Of a stretch of 64,000 nucleotides of DNA, positions 1 through 9,613 are shown one piece after another (position 1 is the first letter of the stretch; every line of letters starts with the position of its first letter). The position numbers and the translations under genes were made by a program. This stretch comes from Vibrio sp. YMD68. GTDB taxonomy: Bacteria > Pseudomonadota > Gammaproteobacteria > Enterobacterales > Vibrionaceae. The notes beneath the pieces were generated by a model. The model was not told the origin of the DNA. It worked only from the letters and a program-made list of their open reading frames with translations, and did no database searches. Location: the NCBI RefSeq assembly GCF_029958905.1, contig NZ_CP124614.1, positions 620,001 to 684,000 of the forward strand, in the 5' to 3' direction.

Positions 1-138
1 GAAAATACCCACCTATTACGAGATATAGGATTAGAAACCGATGGAAGACCGATTGGATTTTCAGAGCCTGAAGCCGTCAAAGCTGAGCGTCGAGTTCGTC
101 ACCTTCGTCGTGTATTAAGTACGCGAATACCAACGTAG
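1..138 (+). CDS. C-terminal fragment of an unidentified protein
   Basis: An open frame enters from the left edge and ends at a TAG at 136-138, giving the last 45 residues of a protein. The tail is rich in Arg and Glu and ends in LSTRIPT. I do not recognise the family from this fragment. It converges on the tas-like gene, with a hairpin between them that could end both transcripts. The reading frame is plausible because it runs up to that shared hairpin, but 45 codons alone are weak proof. Confidence 0.5.
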   Translation, partial: ENTHLLRDIGLETDGRPIGFSEPEAVKAERRVRHLRRVLSTRIPT

Positions 139-143
139 ACAAT

Positions 144-166
144 GGGGTAGGCACTTCACCTACCCC
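144..166. terminator. Hairpin between convergent genes
   Basis: GGGGTAGG and CCTACCCC form a perfect 8-bp stem around a 7-base loop, between the stop codons of two convergent genes. There is no clear T-run on either side, so it is a probable but not textbook bidirectional terminator. Confidence 0.4.
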
Positions 167-175
167 CATGTAACA

Positions 176-1210
176 TTAAGGACAAGGGTTGGAGTAAGTC
201 GTACCAACCTCTTGTATCTTTTGAAGTAATTCATCAGTAAGTACGACATCTAAACTGTCTATATTCATTTTCAACTGATTGATATTTGTCGCACCAATGA
301 TATTAGAAGCAACAAATGGACGTTGGTTTACATAAGCAAGAGCCATTTGAGCTGGATCAAGCGAATGTTGATGAGCAAGGTCTACATACGCTTGGGTTGC
401 CGCGATTCCTTGTGGAGTAAAGTAACGGACAAAGCGTTCAAACAAAGTGCATCGAGCATCTGTCGGTTTTTGGTTGTTAAGATACTTCCCACTAAGGCAA
501 CCAAAAGCGAGAGGGGAATACGCCAATAGCTTTACACCCTCATAGTGACTGATTTCTGACAGACCGATTTCAAAGCTGCGATTGAGTAAGTTATAAGGGT
601 TTTGTATCGATACAATTCTGGGTAGGTCATGTTTTTCGGCTAATTTTAGCAAGCTCATGACACCCCACGGTGTTTCATTTGAGACTCCGATATAACGAAT
701 CTTTCCGGCTTTTACTAATTCAGACATCGCTTCTAGAGTTTCGATCAGTGTGACTTCTTCTTGCTCAGGGCTGTCAGGGTAGTTGAGTTGTCCAAAACAA
801 TTGGTGTTGCGTTGAGGCCAGTGCAACTGATAGAGATCGATGTAATCTGTTTGCAGCCGTTTTAAACTATCGTCTATCGCTAGATGAATATTGCGACGAT
901 CGAGTTTCATATTATCGCGGATGTATGGAACGTTCCGTGGGCCTGCAACTTTGGTGGCCAGAACCACTTTCTCTCGTTTAGAAGATCGCTTAAGCCAGTG
1001 ACCAATATAACTTTCGGTAAGACCTTGCGTTGATGCTTTTGGTGGAACGGGATACATCTCAGCCGTATCAATAAAGTTGACCCCTCTTTCCAATGCATAA
1101 TCCAGTTGATTACACGCATCCTCTTGAGTATTTTGCTCTCCAAATGTCATCGTACCGAGACAGATTTTACTGATCTCTAAACTTGAGTGTGGCAACTTTG
1201 TGTACTGCAT
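176..1210 (-). CDS. tas: Tas-like aldo/keto reductase
   Basis: This is an NADP(H)-dependent oxidoreductase of the aldo/keto reductase family, 344 residues, cytoplasmic. The start chosen is the ATG at 1210, reading MQYTKLPHSSLE, which aligns with E. coli Tas (MQYHRIPHSSLE). It has AAGGAA a few bases upstream, whereas the longer frame to 1246 lacks support. Family motifs are visible: LGTMTFGEQN near the N terminus, DTAEMYPVPP with the catalytic Asp/Tyr region, then LATKV and LYQLHWP. E. coli Tas can suppress tyrosine auxotrophy of a prototroph-deficient strain, but the physiological substrate is unknown. It sits near mutH as in E. coli. Confidence 0.9.
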   Translation of the reverse strand: MQYTKLPHSSLEISKICLGTMTFGEQNTQEDACNQLDYALERGVNFIDTAEMYPVPPKASTQGLTESYIGHWLKRSSKREKVVLATKVAGPRNVPYIRDNMKLDRRNIHLAIDDSLKRLQTDYIDLYQLHWPQRNTNCFGQLNYPDSPEQEEVTLIETLEAMSELVKAGKIRYIGVSNETPWGVMSLLKLAEKHDLPRIVSIQNPYNLLNRSFEIGLSEISHYEGVKLLAYSPLAFGCLSGKYLNNQKPTDARCTLFERFVRYFTPQGIAATQAYVDLAHQHSLDPAQMALAYVNQRPFVASNIIGATNINQLKMNIDSLDVVLTDELLQKIQEVGTTYSNPCP

Positions 1211-1335
1211 CGTACTTCCTTGTTCATCGTATCGTTGTGTTACCAATATATGTGAATGCCTCTATGGATCAAATGGATTAGAGCAAGAATTCGCAAAAAT
1301 GCCAGCTTTGTCTAGAATGATAATTGGAGGTGCGT

Positions 1336-1647
1336 ATGCAGAAAAGACAATTAGATAAATGGATTCATGGATATCACAAGGATTCATACCAGGCCCCTAA
1401 GGTGTTTGTAATAGGATGCTCTGATTTATCTCAGTATCAGATAGCGGTCGAATATAAGCACAAATTGGAGCCACTAAAACAAGATGACGATCCGATGCAC
1501 TTTGACTCTCTAGAGCTAGTCAAAGAAGAGTTGGTCCGATTGGGTATCGATAAAGCGTACTTAAGATTACATAATGCCTATGACGAGTTTGGTCGTGAAG
1601 GGGGCATTTCATACTGTGATATTGAGCTATCGTTGGCGATGCATTGA
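1336..1647 (+). CDS. DUF6482-type small protein
   Basis: This is a cytoplasmic protein of 103 residues with no signal peptide or membrane segment. The ATG at 1336 is preceded by GGAGG at good spacing, so it is preferred over an in-frame TTG at 1324. The sequence (start MQKRQLDKWIHGYHKDSY, end DIELSLAMH) resembles the uncharacterised DUF6482 family of gammaproteobacteria, which is recalled rather than searched. The gene stands alone between tas (divergent) and mutH (convergent). No function can be assigned. Confidence 0.75.
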   Translation: MQKRQLDKWIHGYHKDSYQAPKVFVIGCSDLSQYQIAVEYKHKLEPLKQDDDPMHFDSLELVKEELVRLGIDKAYLRLHNAYDEFGREGGISYCDIELSLAMH

Positions 1648-1695
1648 TTGTGCTGTTACTTCTTTAGATAAAGACTCGGTTTAATAAACACGCTG

Positions 1696-2361
1696 TTAAA
1701 TAAAGTATTTATCGAGAATAGCCGATGTAAATTGAGTCCGAAGATAAAACCCTCGCGGGCGAGTTTTTATTCGTTTACCACTAGAGCCGAACGCATCGGT
1801 TAACACACGGCCATGGGCGGCTTTTGGTCTGAGTTGCAACGCTTCGCCGTGTTTCGCGGTGATTTGTTCTACTTGGCCTAGAACGATCAGTTCCATTAAT
1901 TCTTCCCAATCGGCTTTAAGTTGCTGCTCTTCCTTTTCAGATGGAGACCAGATTAGAGGCGATCCTACTCGTCGTTCACCTAATGGGATCTCTCTTTCTC
2001 CTTCCACGGGGATCCAAAGAACTCTTGATAGCTTATTTCTGACGTGGCTATGCTCCCAACGTAAACCATGAACACCAATAAGAGGAGCCACACAGACAAA
2101 CGTTGTTTCAAGTGGTTTACCGTTATAGCCAATAGGGATACTTTTCAGCTCTATACCTAGAGTTTCAAAATCTTGCTGAGGTTTGCTTCCTGCTGTTGCC
2201 CCTAAGTGCCACTCTAACAATTGCCCTACCCAGCCTTTGTCTCTCTTCAGGTCTTCAGGTACAAGGATATTAGCTTCATCAGCGAGATCTTTTAAACAAA
2301 GACCCGCAATCGCATTGGCTCGAGTGAGTAGTTCGTTTTCAGAGATAGGTTCAGGCTTCAT
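1696..2361 (-). CDS. mutH: MutH, GATC-specific mismatch-repair nicking endonuclease
   Basis: MutH is the endonuclease that nicks the unmethylated strand at hemimethylated GATC sites during MutS/MutL-directed mismatch repair. The 221 residues match the usual family length. The catalytic D...ExK arrangement is visible as Asp64, Glu71 and Lys73 in [11 protein letters not shown], followed by the conserved [12 protein letters not shown] and RPRGFYLR segments. Presence of MutH implies Dam methylation in this organism. The upstream gap is unusually rich in GATC. The Shine-Dalgarno match before the ATG is weak. It converges with the DUF6482 gene and is divergent from rppH. Confidence 0.97.
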   Translation of the reverse strand: MKPEPISENELLTRANAIAGLCLKDLADEANILVPEDLKRDKGWVGQLLEWHLGATAGSKPQQDFETLGIELKSIPIGYNGKPLETTFVCVAPLIGVHGLRWEHSHVRNKLSRVLWIPVEGEREIPLGERRVGSPLIWSPSEKEEQQLKADWEELMELIVLGQVEQITAKHGEALQLRPKAAHGRVLTDAFGSSGKRIKTRPRGFYLRTQFTSAILDKYFI

Positions 2362-2981
2362 AAGGTCGCTAATGGGTATGTAAAGATCGTTATCATAACA
2401 AATGTGTTTTTGATTCGTAATGGGGAATAAGTATTCACTCAGTAGAAAAGATCATCACTTATTAACTTATCCACAGGGTTGGTTTTTTTTAAGTGTTAAT
2501 TCATGGTTATGTACAAATGATCAGTGATTCTAAGATCGATTGAGACTTGTTATTCGCCATCTTACCATTCTCAAATGATTTTTTTGTGGATAAGACTCTA
2601 GTTGGATGATCTTTGACCATGTTGTTTTTAGGGTAAGGTAATAAACGTTGATAGTTTATTTTTATATAATATTTATTATTTAAAGTGTTGATTTAAATGC
2701 GATTATTTATTTATTTTTATGGTTGGGTATATGTTGAAATAAAATTTTTCAATACGAAATGATCTGTATTAACTGGTTTCTTCACACGGTTATTCACAGA
2801 AAAGGTGAATAAATGTGGCTTGGGTCTCATTATGGTGTTGATAAGTGCTTCTGGGCTTAGAAGTTATCCATATTAGGGGTTGTTGCCAATAAATCACGTG
2901 CTAATCACACTAGTAAGTTTGCTCCTGTTGGGGATATGTGGAAAAATCACTGTAATTAAAGATATTATTCGAGGTTGGCCA
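2362..2981. promoter_or_regulatory. Long mutH-rppH gap with DnaA-box and GATC cluster
   Basis: This is about 620 bp without a gene. It holds two perfect DnaA boxes (TTATCCACA) in opposite orientations, at 2467-2475 (+) and 2585-2593 (-). TTATTCACA lies at 2790-2798, with one-mismatch boxes at 2804-2812 (-), 2837-2845 (-) and 2864-2872 (+). Six GATC sites occur at about 2385, 2450, 2519, 2534, 2608 and 2761. Between the box groups, 2640-2760 is strongly A+T-rich. It must also carry the divergent promoters of mutH and rppH. An ORF reading into rppH from 2880 is not needed, because rppH starts at 2982. Confidence 0.6.
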
Positions 2982-3500
2982 GTGATAGATGGCGATGGTT
3001 ACCGCTTAAATGTGGGAATTGTAATCTGTAACAACCATGGTCAGGTCTTCTGGGCTAAACGATACGGACAACATTCATGGCAATTTCCTCAAGGGGGGAT
3101 TGATGACGGAGAAACGGCTGAACAGGCGATGTTCAGAGAACTCTATGAAGAGGTTGGTCTAACAAAAAAAGACGTGAAAATCGTAGCAACAAGTCGTCAT
3201 TGGCTCAGATATAAATTGCCAAAGCGCTTAGTTCGTTGGGATTCAAAGCCTGTCTGTATCGGACAAAAACAGAAATGGTTTTTATTGCGCTTAGACTGTG
3301 ATGAATCGCAGATAGATATGCAGCGTGGTAGTACCCCTGAATTTGATGGTTGGCGTTGGGTAAGTTATTGGTACCCAGTAAGACAAGTCGTTTCGTTTAA
3401 GCGGGATGTGTATCGTCGAGCGATGAAAGAATTCGCGTCAATGGCGATGCCATTCAAAGAGCGAAAACTAAAAGGTAAGCGGAAGTTTAAAAGAGGGTAG
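2982..3500 (+). CDS. rppH: RppH, RNA 5'-pyrophosphohydrolase
   Basis: RppH removes pyrophosphate from 5'-triphosphorylated transcripts, exposing a monophosphate that stimulates RNase E decay. The GTG at 2982 ([17 protein letters not shown]) is chosen because E. coli RppH begins [17 protein letters not shown] and GAGG lies 7 bases upstream. This gives 172 residues, and the longer upstream frame is spurious. The Nudix box is intact ([23 protein letters not shown] spans roughly residues 37-59, with the REL-EE-G metal ligands). The gene lies 7 bp before ptsP, the conserved rppH-ptsP pair, so they are likely cotranscribed. Confidence 0.97.
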   Translation: MIDGDGYRLNVGIVICNNHGQVFWAKRYGQHSWQFPQGGIDDGETAEQAMFRELYEEVGLTKKDVKIVATSRHWLRYKLPKRLVRWDSKPVCIGQKQKWFLLRLDCDESQIDMQRGSTPEFDGWRWVSYWYPVRQVVSFKRDVYRRAMKEFASMAMPFKERKLKGKRKFKRG

Positions 3501-3507
3501 AACCGTT

Positions 3508-5754
3508 ATGCTTTCTCAACTAAGGGAAATAGTTGAACAGGTATCAAAAGTTGATGATGTCTATCAAGCGTTTGATATTTTAGTTAAGCAAACATGCAGC
3601 GCTATGGAAACAGAGTGCTGCACTATCTATCTTGCCAATGAAGAGCGAGCTCGCTTAGAGCTGATGGCGACTCAAGGACTTGAGTTTTCAGGCGACAAAA
3701 TCCATATTAAATATGATGAAGGCCTTGTTGGATTAGTTAAGCGTAGCGCCGAACCTATCAATATTGCGAATGCTTCCCAGCATGCTAATTTCAAACTCTT
3801 TCCTGAGTTAGGAGAGCAGATTTACCACAGTTTTCTTGGAACACCGATTATTTATCGCAAGCAAGTCCTTGGTGTTCTCGTTGTTCAACAAAAGTCCTCC
3901 CGTTTATTTAACGAAATTGAAGAATCCTTTTTAGTCACACTGGCTGCCCAGCTTGCTGTGATTATTGCTCATGCACAAACGCAAGGGCATTGGAGTCTTG
4001 AAAAAAAACAGCACGTTAATATTGGTAACCCAGCCTCTTCCGGTGTCGCTATTGGTGAGTTTTGGTGGGATGACGCTCAACCTCAGTTGTCTGATGTTCA
4101 TCCGGCCTCCAACATTAACGTGAGTCAAGAGCAAGAATGGTTGATGGTAGCCATTGAAGATGCTCTTAACGATTTTAGCCGGATGAGAAAAAAACTGCAT
4201 GGTGAAATAAACAAAGAAACGTTGGCGATTTTTGATCTGTTTACTCACTTGCTCAACGATCCAATGCTGCGGAAAGACTTAAAAAGTCATATTCAAAAAG
4301 GGGATAAAGCCGATTGGGCCCTTAGGCAGGTCGTCGAGTCTTATTCCAACCGTTTTGCGCGAATGTCTGATGTTTATTTAAAAGAACGAGCCCAGGATAT
4401 TCGTGAGTTAGGTCAGCGCTTACTGTTTTTTTTGTACAACACTCAGAAAGAGCAGCAGCATCTTGAAAAACCCGTCATTTTGGTTGTTAGGGAACTGACG
4501 GCTTCCATCTTAGCATCTATCCCCAAAGATAAGTTATTGGCGGTTGTCGCGTTAGATGGTGCTGCGAATTCTCATGCGGCGATTTTGTCACGCGCCCTTG
4601 GCATTCCTGCGGTGATGGGATTAAGCCTGAATCTTACAGAGATAAATGGTAAACGCGGTATCGTTGATGGATACAGCGGAAAGGTTTTAGTTTCACCGAG
4701 CAAACAGCTGCTAAAAGAATACCGCGCATTAGCTAACGAAGAGCGTGAACTGACATCCATGGTCAGCAAAGGCTCGGATAAACCCGCGATGACAGCCGAT
4801 GGGCATCGCATTGAAATGCTCTTAAATGCGGGGCTCAGTGCCGATACTAATATTGCGATCAATCAGGGCGTTGATGGCGTTGGCCTATACCGAACCGAGA
4901 TTTCTTTTTTACTTCAGCATCGCTTTCCATCAGAAGATGAGCAGATTCAGCAGTATCGTAGTGTTTTAAGTACGTACCCTAATAAGCGTGTCGTGATGAG
5001 AACCTTGGATGTAGGAGGGGACAAAGCGTTACCTTACTTGCCTATAGAAGAGGACAATCCTTTCTTAGGTTGGCGAGGCATTCGGTTTACCTTAGATCAT
5101 CCGGATATTTTCCTGATTCAGATTCGAGCGATGTTACGAGCAAGCACAGAACATCATAACCTCAGTATTTTATTGCCGATGATAGCGAGTGCTCAGGAGT
5201 TGGATGATGCGTTGTTATTAATAAGACAAGCGTATAAAGAAGTGTCCAAGGTCGATGAAAGTATCCGGATGCCTAAAGTCGGGATCATGATCGAAGTGCC
5301 TTCGATGCTTTATTTACTTCCTCTTATAGCGAAGAAAATTGATTTTGTATCGGTTGGTACCAATGACTTAACGCAATACCTTCTTGCCGTGGATCGTAAT
5401 AATTCAAGAGTTGCTGATGTGTATGAGTCATTCCATCCATCTGTGATCATGGCGCTTAAACATATTTATGATACTTGTGACCGCTTAAAGCTGCCGGTTT
5501 GTGTTTGTGGTGAGTTAGCAGGGGATCCTATTGGTTGTCTTTTGCTTGTTGGCTTAGGGTATACCTCACTGAGTATGAATACCTCTAACGTGGCAAAGGT
5601 TAAGTATTTATTGCGCCATTCTGAGACCACGGAATTAAAACAATTTGCTAATAAAGCCTTAATGAAAGCGTATGGGAAAGATATCTATACTATGATGTCA
5701 TCGCATTTTGAAGATAAAGGTTTTGCTGGGTTCATCCGAGCAGGCAAAAAATAG
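3508..5754 (+). CDS. ptsP: PtsP, enzyme I of the nitrogen PTS
   Basis: This is PEP-protein phosphotransferase (EI-Ntr), which takes phosphate from PEP and passes it to NPr and then EIIA-Ntr. The 748 residues carry an N-terminal GAF domain (about 1-160), which in characterised homologues senses nitrogen status. After it come the phosphohistidine domain, with the active-site His at residue 356 in GAANSHAAILSRALG, and the PEP-binding TIM barrel (GVGLYRTEISFL, DVGGDKALPYL, GTNDLTQYLLAVDR, CGELAGDP). It is cytoplasmic. It follows rppH by 7 bp and ends 8 bp before the TauE/SafE-like transporter gene. Confidence 0.97.
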   Translation: MLSQLREIVEQVSKVDDVYQAFDILVKQTCSAMETECCTIYLANEERARLELMATQGLEFSGDKIHIKYDEGLVGLVKRSAEPINIANASQHANFKLFPELGEQIYHSFLGTPIIYRKQVLGVLVVQQKSSRLFNEIEESFLVTLAAQLAVIIAHAQTQGHWSLEKKQHVNIGNPASSGVAIGEFWWDDAQPQLSDVHPASNINVSQEQEWLMVAIEDALNDFSRMRKKLHGEINKETLAIFDLFTHLLNDPMLRKDLKSHIQKGDKADWALRQVVESYSNRFARMSDVYLKERAQDIRELGQRLLFFLYNTQKEQQHLEKPVILVVRELTASILASIPKDKLLAVVALDGAANSHAAILSRALGIPAVMGLSLNLTEINGKRGIVDGYSGKVLVSPSKQLLKEYRALANEERELTSMVSKGSDKPAMTADGHRIEMLLNAGLSADTNIAINQGVDGVGLYRTEISFLLQHRFPSEDEQIQQYRSVLSTYPNKRVVMRTLDVGGDKALPYLPIEEDNPFLGWRGIRFTLDHPDIFLIQIRAMLRASTEHHNLSILLPMIASAQELDDALLLIRQAYKEVSKVDESIRMPKVGIMIEVPSMLYLLPLIAKKIDFVSVGTNDLTQYLLAVDRNNSRVADVYESFHPSVIMALKHIYDTCDRLKLPVCVCGELAGDPIGCLLLVGLGYTSLSMNTSNVAKVKYLLRHSETTELKQFANKALMKAYGKDIYTMMSSHFEDKGFAGFIRAGKK

Positions 5755-5762
5755 AGGTTGTT

Positions 5763-6554
5763 GTGCATATAGAATTGTTGTTTTTACTGGTTTTACTGGG
5801 TGCTTTTGTTGGTGTAATGGCGGGTTTATTAGGGATCGGCGGAGGGTTGATCGTCGTTCCTGCTCTTCTTTATATTTTGCCTTCCATTGGTATTGGCGCG
5901 GAAAGCGTTATGTTGGTTGCGTTAGCAACGTCTCTGGCGACGATTATTTTAACGTCAGGCTCTTCGGCTTTAAACCATTTAAAGCTCGGCAATGTTGATA
6001 TGTTCATCATTAAATGGCTGATGCCAGGGGTGATCTTTGGTGGCTTTTTCGGTACCTATATTGCCGAGTGGGTACCCACAGAGTACCTCCCTAAGATTTT
6101 TGCTGGCATTGTGACTCTATTAGCCATTCAAATGCTGATTTCGGTAAAGTCCACTAAGACAAAAAAAATGCCTAACAGCGGGGTAACATTACTGTGCGGT
6201 TCTGGTATCGGGGTGATTTCAAGCCTGGCAGGGATCGGCGGTGGTTCATTATCCGTCCCATTTTTGAGTCGTCATGGTATTGAGATGCGTAAAGCGGTCG
6301 GTTCTTCATCCGTCTGTGGTTGTATGATTGCGATTTCTGGCATGATCGGCTTTATTTTGCATGGATACAATTTAGAAGGTTTGCCTGATTATAGTATTGG
6401 GTATGTCTATTTACCGGCTCTTGTTGCGATTGCCTCTACCTCTATGTTTACAACAAAGATAGGGGCTAAACTGGCGAGTACCTTACCCACTGTGATGCTA
6501 AAAAAGGTCTTCGCGGTCTTTTTAATATTTGTCGCGGGAACTATGCTGCTGTAA
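5763..6554 (+). CDS. TauE/SafE (TSUP) family membrane transporter
   Basis: This is an inner-membrane protein of 263 residues with about eight hydrophobic segments. It shows the internal duplication typical of the TSUP family: LLGIGGGLIVVPAL near residue 25 and LAGIGGGSLSVPFL near residue 160. Family members are thought to export sulfite, sulfoacetate or similar anions, but the substrate here cannot be told from sequence. The start is a GTG with AGAGG upstream, 8 bp after ptsP, so it is probably the third gene of the rppH-ptsP operon. It is followed 47 bp later by lgt. Confidence 0.88.
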   Translation: MHIELLFLLVLLGAFVGVMAGLLGIGGGLIVVPALLYILPSIGIGAESVMLVALATSLATIILTSGSSALNHLKLGNVDMFIIKWLMPGVIFGGFFGTYIAEWVPTEYLPKIFAGIVTLLAIQMLISVKSTKTKKMPNSGVTLLCGSGIGVISSLAGIGGGSLSVPFLSRHGIEMRKAVGSSSVCGCMIAISGMIGFILHGYNLEGLPDYSIGYVYLPALVAIASTSMFTTKIGAKLASTLPTVMLKKVFAVFLIFVAGTMLL

Positions 6555-6601
6555 TCTCGTCTCAGTTTATAATCAATCAATAAAAATAAGAGTACTCTTT
6601 T

Positions 6602-7417
6602 ATGTCTCAGGGGTTAATCCAGTTTCCTAATATCGATCCTGTCCTTTTTTCATTAGGTCCCATTTCTATCCGCTGGTATGGGCTCATGTATTTAGTGGGT
6701 TTTGCTTTTGCTATGTGGCTCGCGAACCGCCGTGCAGATAAACCGAATAGCGGTTGGACACGTGAGCAAGTTTCCGACTTATTATTTGCAGGTTTTTTAG
6801 GGGTTGTGGTTGGTGGCCGTGTTGGTTACGTCCTGTTTTATAACTTTGATATATTTCTTCAAGATCCCTTATACCTATTTAAGGTGTGGACTGGTGGAAT
6901 GTCATTCCATGGCGGATTGCTCGGTGTTATCGGCGCGATGTTCTGGTATGCGAAAAAGAATGGCCGTACCTTTTTTGGTGTCGCCGATTTTATTGCACCG
7001 CTGGTTCCGTTTGGTCTAGGGATGGGGCGTCTGGGTAACTTTATGAACAGCGAATTGTGGGGTCGCGTTACCGATGCGCCTTGGGGCATTGTTTTCCCGA
7101 ATGGTGGCCCTTTGCCACGTCACCCTTCACAGCTGTATGAAATGGCACTAGAAGGCATTGTGCTGTTCTTTATCTTGAACTGGTTTATTAAGAGACCAAG
7201 ACCGCTTGGATCAGTATCTGGCCTCTTTTTGATCGGTTATGGTAGTTTCCGATTCCTCGTTGAATACGTTCGTGAACCCGATGCGCATATTGGCTTGTTT
7301 GGCGATTTCATTTCAATGGGGCAGATTTTATCACTACCAATGATCATTGTTGGTGGTTTAATGATGGTATGGGCTTACAAGCGTGGTCAGTTCAATGATA
7401 ACGCTGCAGTAAAGTAA
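6602..7417 (+). CDS. lgt: Lgt, prolipoprotein diacylglyceryl transferase
   Basis: Lgt is the inner-membrane enzyme that moves diacylglycerol from phosphatidylglycerol to the lipobox cysteine, the first step of lipoprotein maturation. LspA, the next enzyme, is also in this window. The 271 residues form a multi-pass protein. The HGGLLG motif (about residue 103, an essential His in E. coli) and the Lgt signature [16 protein letters not shown] are present. The gene is 9 bp upstream of the thyA GTG, the conserved lgt-thyA pair, so the two are likely cotranscribed. Confidence 0.97.
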   Translation: MSQGLIQFPNIDPVLFSLGPISIRWYGLMYLVGFAFAMWLANRRADKPNSGWTREQVSDLLFAGFLGVVVGGRVGYVLFYNFDIFLQDPLYLFKVWTGGMSFHGGLLGVIGAMFWYAKKNGRTFFGVADFIAPLVPFGLGMGRLGNFMNSELWGRVTDAPWGIVFPNGGPLPRHPSQLYEMALEGIVLFFILNWFIKRPRPLGSVSGLFLIGYGSFRFLVEYVREPDAHIGLFGDFISMGQILSLPMIIVGGLMMVWAYKRGQFNDNAAVK

Positions 7418-7426
7418 GGATTGAAC

Positions 7427-8278
7427 GTGAAACAATATTTAGAACTTTGTCATCGCATCGTCAATGAAGGAACTTGGATTGAAAACGAAAGGACAGGCAA
7501 GCGTTGTTTGACGGTGATTAATGCTGACCTAGAGTATGACGTTCAAAATAATCAATTCCCTCTGGTGACAACACGAAAGAGCTTTTGGAAGTCTGCGGTA
7601 GCGGAATTACTTGGGTATATTCGTGGTTATGATAATGCTGAAGACTTCAGGAAACTAGGTACGAAAACCTGGGACGCTAATGCTAATTTGAATCAAGCAT
7701 GGCTCAATAATTCATATCGTAAAGGTGAAGACGATATGGGGCGTGTATATGGTGTACAAGGACGATCTTGGGCAAAGCCAGATGGTGGCAGTGTCGATCA
7801 GCTGCGTAAGATTATCGATGACCTAACGCGTGGTGTTGATGATCGCGGAGAGATTTTAAATTTCTATAATCCGGGAGAGTTTCATATGGGGTGCTTGCGT
7901 CCATGCATGTACAGCCATCACTTCTCTTTATTGGGTGACACGCTGTATCTAAACAGTACTCAGCGCTCTTGTGATGTTCCACTTGGCTTGAATTTTAATA
8001 TGGTTCAAGTGTATGTATTTCTTGCTTTGATGGCTCAAATAACGGGTAAGAAGCCGGGCGTGGCGTATCATAAAATAGTCAACGCACATATCTATGAAGA
8101 TCAATTGGCCCCCATGCGTGATATTCAATTAAAGCGTGAGCCTTTAAAACCAGCGACGTTCCACATTAATCCTAAAATCACTTCATTAGAAGATTTAGAA
8201 ACTTGGGTGACCTTGGATGACTTCTGGGTAGAAGGCTATGAATGCCATGAAGCGATTAAATACCCGTTCTCGGTGTAG
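7427..8278 (+). CDS. thyA: ThyA, thymidylate synthase
   Basis: ThyA methylates dUMP to dTMP using methylene-tetrahydrofolate. The GTG at 7427 (then [11 protein letters not shown]) matches the family N terminus and has TAAGGA upstream. This gives 283 residues, longer than E. coli ThyA (264) because of an insert in the first half. The catalytic Cys lies in [10 protein letters not shown], and the dUMP-binding [13 protein letters not shown] and the HIYEDQL segment are intact. The stop is followed by a tandem repeat and a strong terminator. Cytoplasmic homodimer in the family. Confidence 0.96.
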   Translation: MKQYLELCHRIVNEGTWIENERTGKRCLTVINADLEYDVQNNQFPLVTTRKSFWKSAVAELLGYIRGYDNAEDFRKLGTKTWDANANLNQAWLNNSYRKGEDDMGRVYGVQGRSWAKPDGGSVDQLRKIIDDLTRGVDDRGEILNFYNPGEFHMGCLRPCMYSHHFSLLGDTLYLNSTQRSCDVPLGLNFNMVQVYVFLALMAQITGKKPGVAYHKIVNAHIYEDQLAPMRDIQLKREPLKPATFHINPKITSLEDLETWVTLDDFWVEGYECHEAIKYPFSV

Positions 8279-8280
8279 TT

Positions 8281-8330
8281 GACTTACTTTATTGGCTATT
8301 TACTTTATTAGCTTACTTACTTTACTCGCT
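8281..8330. repeat. Degenerate tandem repeat, three ~17-bp units
   Basis: Three imperfect copies of GACTTACTTTATTGGCT lie directly after the thyA stop at 8281-8297, 8298-8313 and 8314-8330. It is noncoding. Similar short degenerate tandem arrays with other unit sequences occur in four other gaps of this window. Confidence 0.6.
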
Positions 8331-8347
8331 TTAGAAAGATAGAGACT

Positions 8348-8385
8348 AAAAGGCCCCTAAACGGTATGAGTTTAGGGGCCTTTTT
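8348..8385. terminator. Strong intrinsic terminator after thyA
   Basis: AAAAGGCCCCTAAAC pairs with GTTTAGGGGCCTTTT, a 15-bp stem with a 7-base loop and T-run. It lies between convergent thyA and nptA, and the A-run on its left side could let it also stop the nptA transcript. Confidence 0.9.
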
Positions 8386-8464
8386 GTTGGACTGTATTTT
8401 CTTTTCTTGATTTCGCGGTGAGTTCTTAAGGAGAGAACTGTCTTCTATCTTAAGCCGTTAAATC

Positions 8465-9613
8465 TTAAGCTGTTAAAGCAAGAACGGCACCTGGCATGAC
8501 AACAAAGATGCTTGCCAAGTAACCCGCTACAACCCATTTGTTCTTCACTGCCATTTCAGCGATGTACTCAGAACCTTTAACAGGAAGCTCTCGTAAGAAT
8601 GGAATACCATAGATAAGAGCGGTAGCGAGTACATTGAACACTAGGTGAACCAATGCAATCTGTAGGGCAAACACGGCGAACTCACCAGACACCGCCGTAG
8701 CAGCTAATAGAGCGGTAATACACGTACCAATGTTTGAACCTAGTGTAAATGGGTATATGTCACGAACTTTCAGTACCCCAGAGCCCACAAGAGGAACCAT
8801 AAGACTTGTGGTTGTTGATGAAGATTGAACCAAGATAGTCACGATAGAACCCGACGCGATACCATGCAGTGGACCACGACCAATCGCATTCTTAAGAATT
8901 TCACGAGCACGGCCAACCATCAGGCTTTTCATTAATTTACCCATCACGGTAATCGCAACCACAATTGTTGCAATACCGAGCAAAATTAATGTAACACCAG
9001 CAGTGACATCACCAAATGCAGACAATGGCTCTTTGATCGCACCGACCACCGGCTTAGTGATAGGGCTAATAAAGTTCAGACTTTTAATGCTTAGATCACC
9101 CGTCGCTAGGAAAGGTGACACTAACCAATGTGAAATTTTGTCGAGAATACCGAACATCATTTCTAACGGCAGGAAGATGGCAACAGCAAGCAAGTTAAAG
9201 AAATCATGAATCGTGGCACTTGCAAAGGCTCGTTTAAACTCAACCTTACAACGTACATGGCCTAGGCTAACGATAGTATTGGTGACTGTTGTACCGATAT
9301 TCGCCCCCATAACCATAGGGATAGCGGTTTCTACAGGTAATCCACCCGCAACTAAACCGACAATAATTGAAGTAACGGTACTGGATGATTGAATGAGCGC
9401 TGTGGCGATAAGACCAATCATTAAACCAGCGATAGGGTGAGATGCAAATTCAAATAATACCTTTGCATGGTCTCCTGTCGACAATTTGAATCCGCTTCCT
9501 ACCATTGATACCGCTAAAAGAAGTAGGTATAGCATGAATGCCAAGTTAGCCCAGCGTAGCCAATGGGTTGTTCCCGCTTTTGGCATCGCTGTAGAAGTAG
9601 CTTGGTTCATCAT
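8465..9613 (-). CDS. nptA: NptA-type Na+/phosphate cotransporter
   Basis: This is an inner-membrane carrier of the Na+/Pi cotransporter (PNaS) family, 382 residues. The start is the ATG at 9613 (MMNQATSTAMPK), preceded by GGAG. An upstream in-frame extension of 50 residues is basic, non-membrane and unsupported. The family's duplicated glutamine-serine motif appears twice: ALIQSSSTVTSIIVG near residue 70 and ILVQSSSTTTSLMVPLV near residue 265, each followed by a GANIGT/GSNIGT segment. V. cholerae NptA, the named homologue, imports phosphate with sodium. It is divergent from nhaR. Confidence 0.92.
   Translation of the reverse strand: MMNQATSTAMPKAGTTHWLRWANLAFMLYLLLLAVSMVGSGFKLSTGDHAKVLFEFASHPIAGLMIGLIATALIQSSSTVTSIIVGLVAGGLPVETAIPMVMGANIGTTVTNTIVSLGHVRCKVEFKRAFASATIHDFFNLLAVAIFLPLEMMFGILDKISHWLVSPFLATGDLSIKSLNFISPITKPVVGAIKEPLSAFGDVTAGVTLILLGIATIVVAITVMGKLMKSLMVGRAREILKNAIGRGPLHGIASGSIVTILVQSSSTTTSLMVPLVGSGVLKVRDIYPFTLGSNIGTCITALLAATAVSGEFAVFALQIALVHLVFNVLATALIYGIPFLRELPVKGSEYIAEMAVKNKWVVAGYLASIFVVMPGAVLALTA

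Noticed and set aside
2880..2981. Extra 34 N-terminal residues on RppH
   Set aside because: The family start matches the GTG at 2982, which has GAGG upstream. The extension lies in the DnaA-box region.
2362..2981. crtS, the Vibrio chromosome 2 replication trigger site
   Set aside because: DnaA boxes and GATC sites recall it, but crtS as I remember it lies in another V. cholerae gene neighbourhood, and I see no other support.
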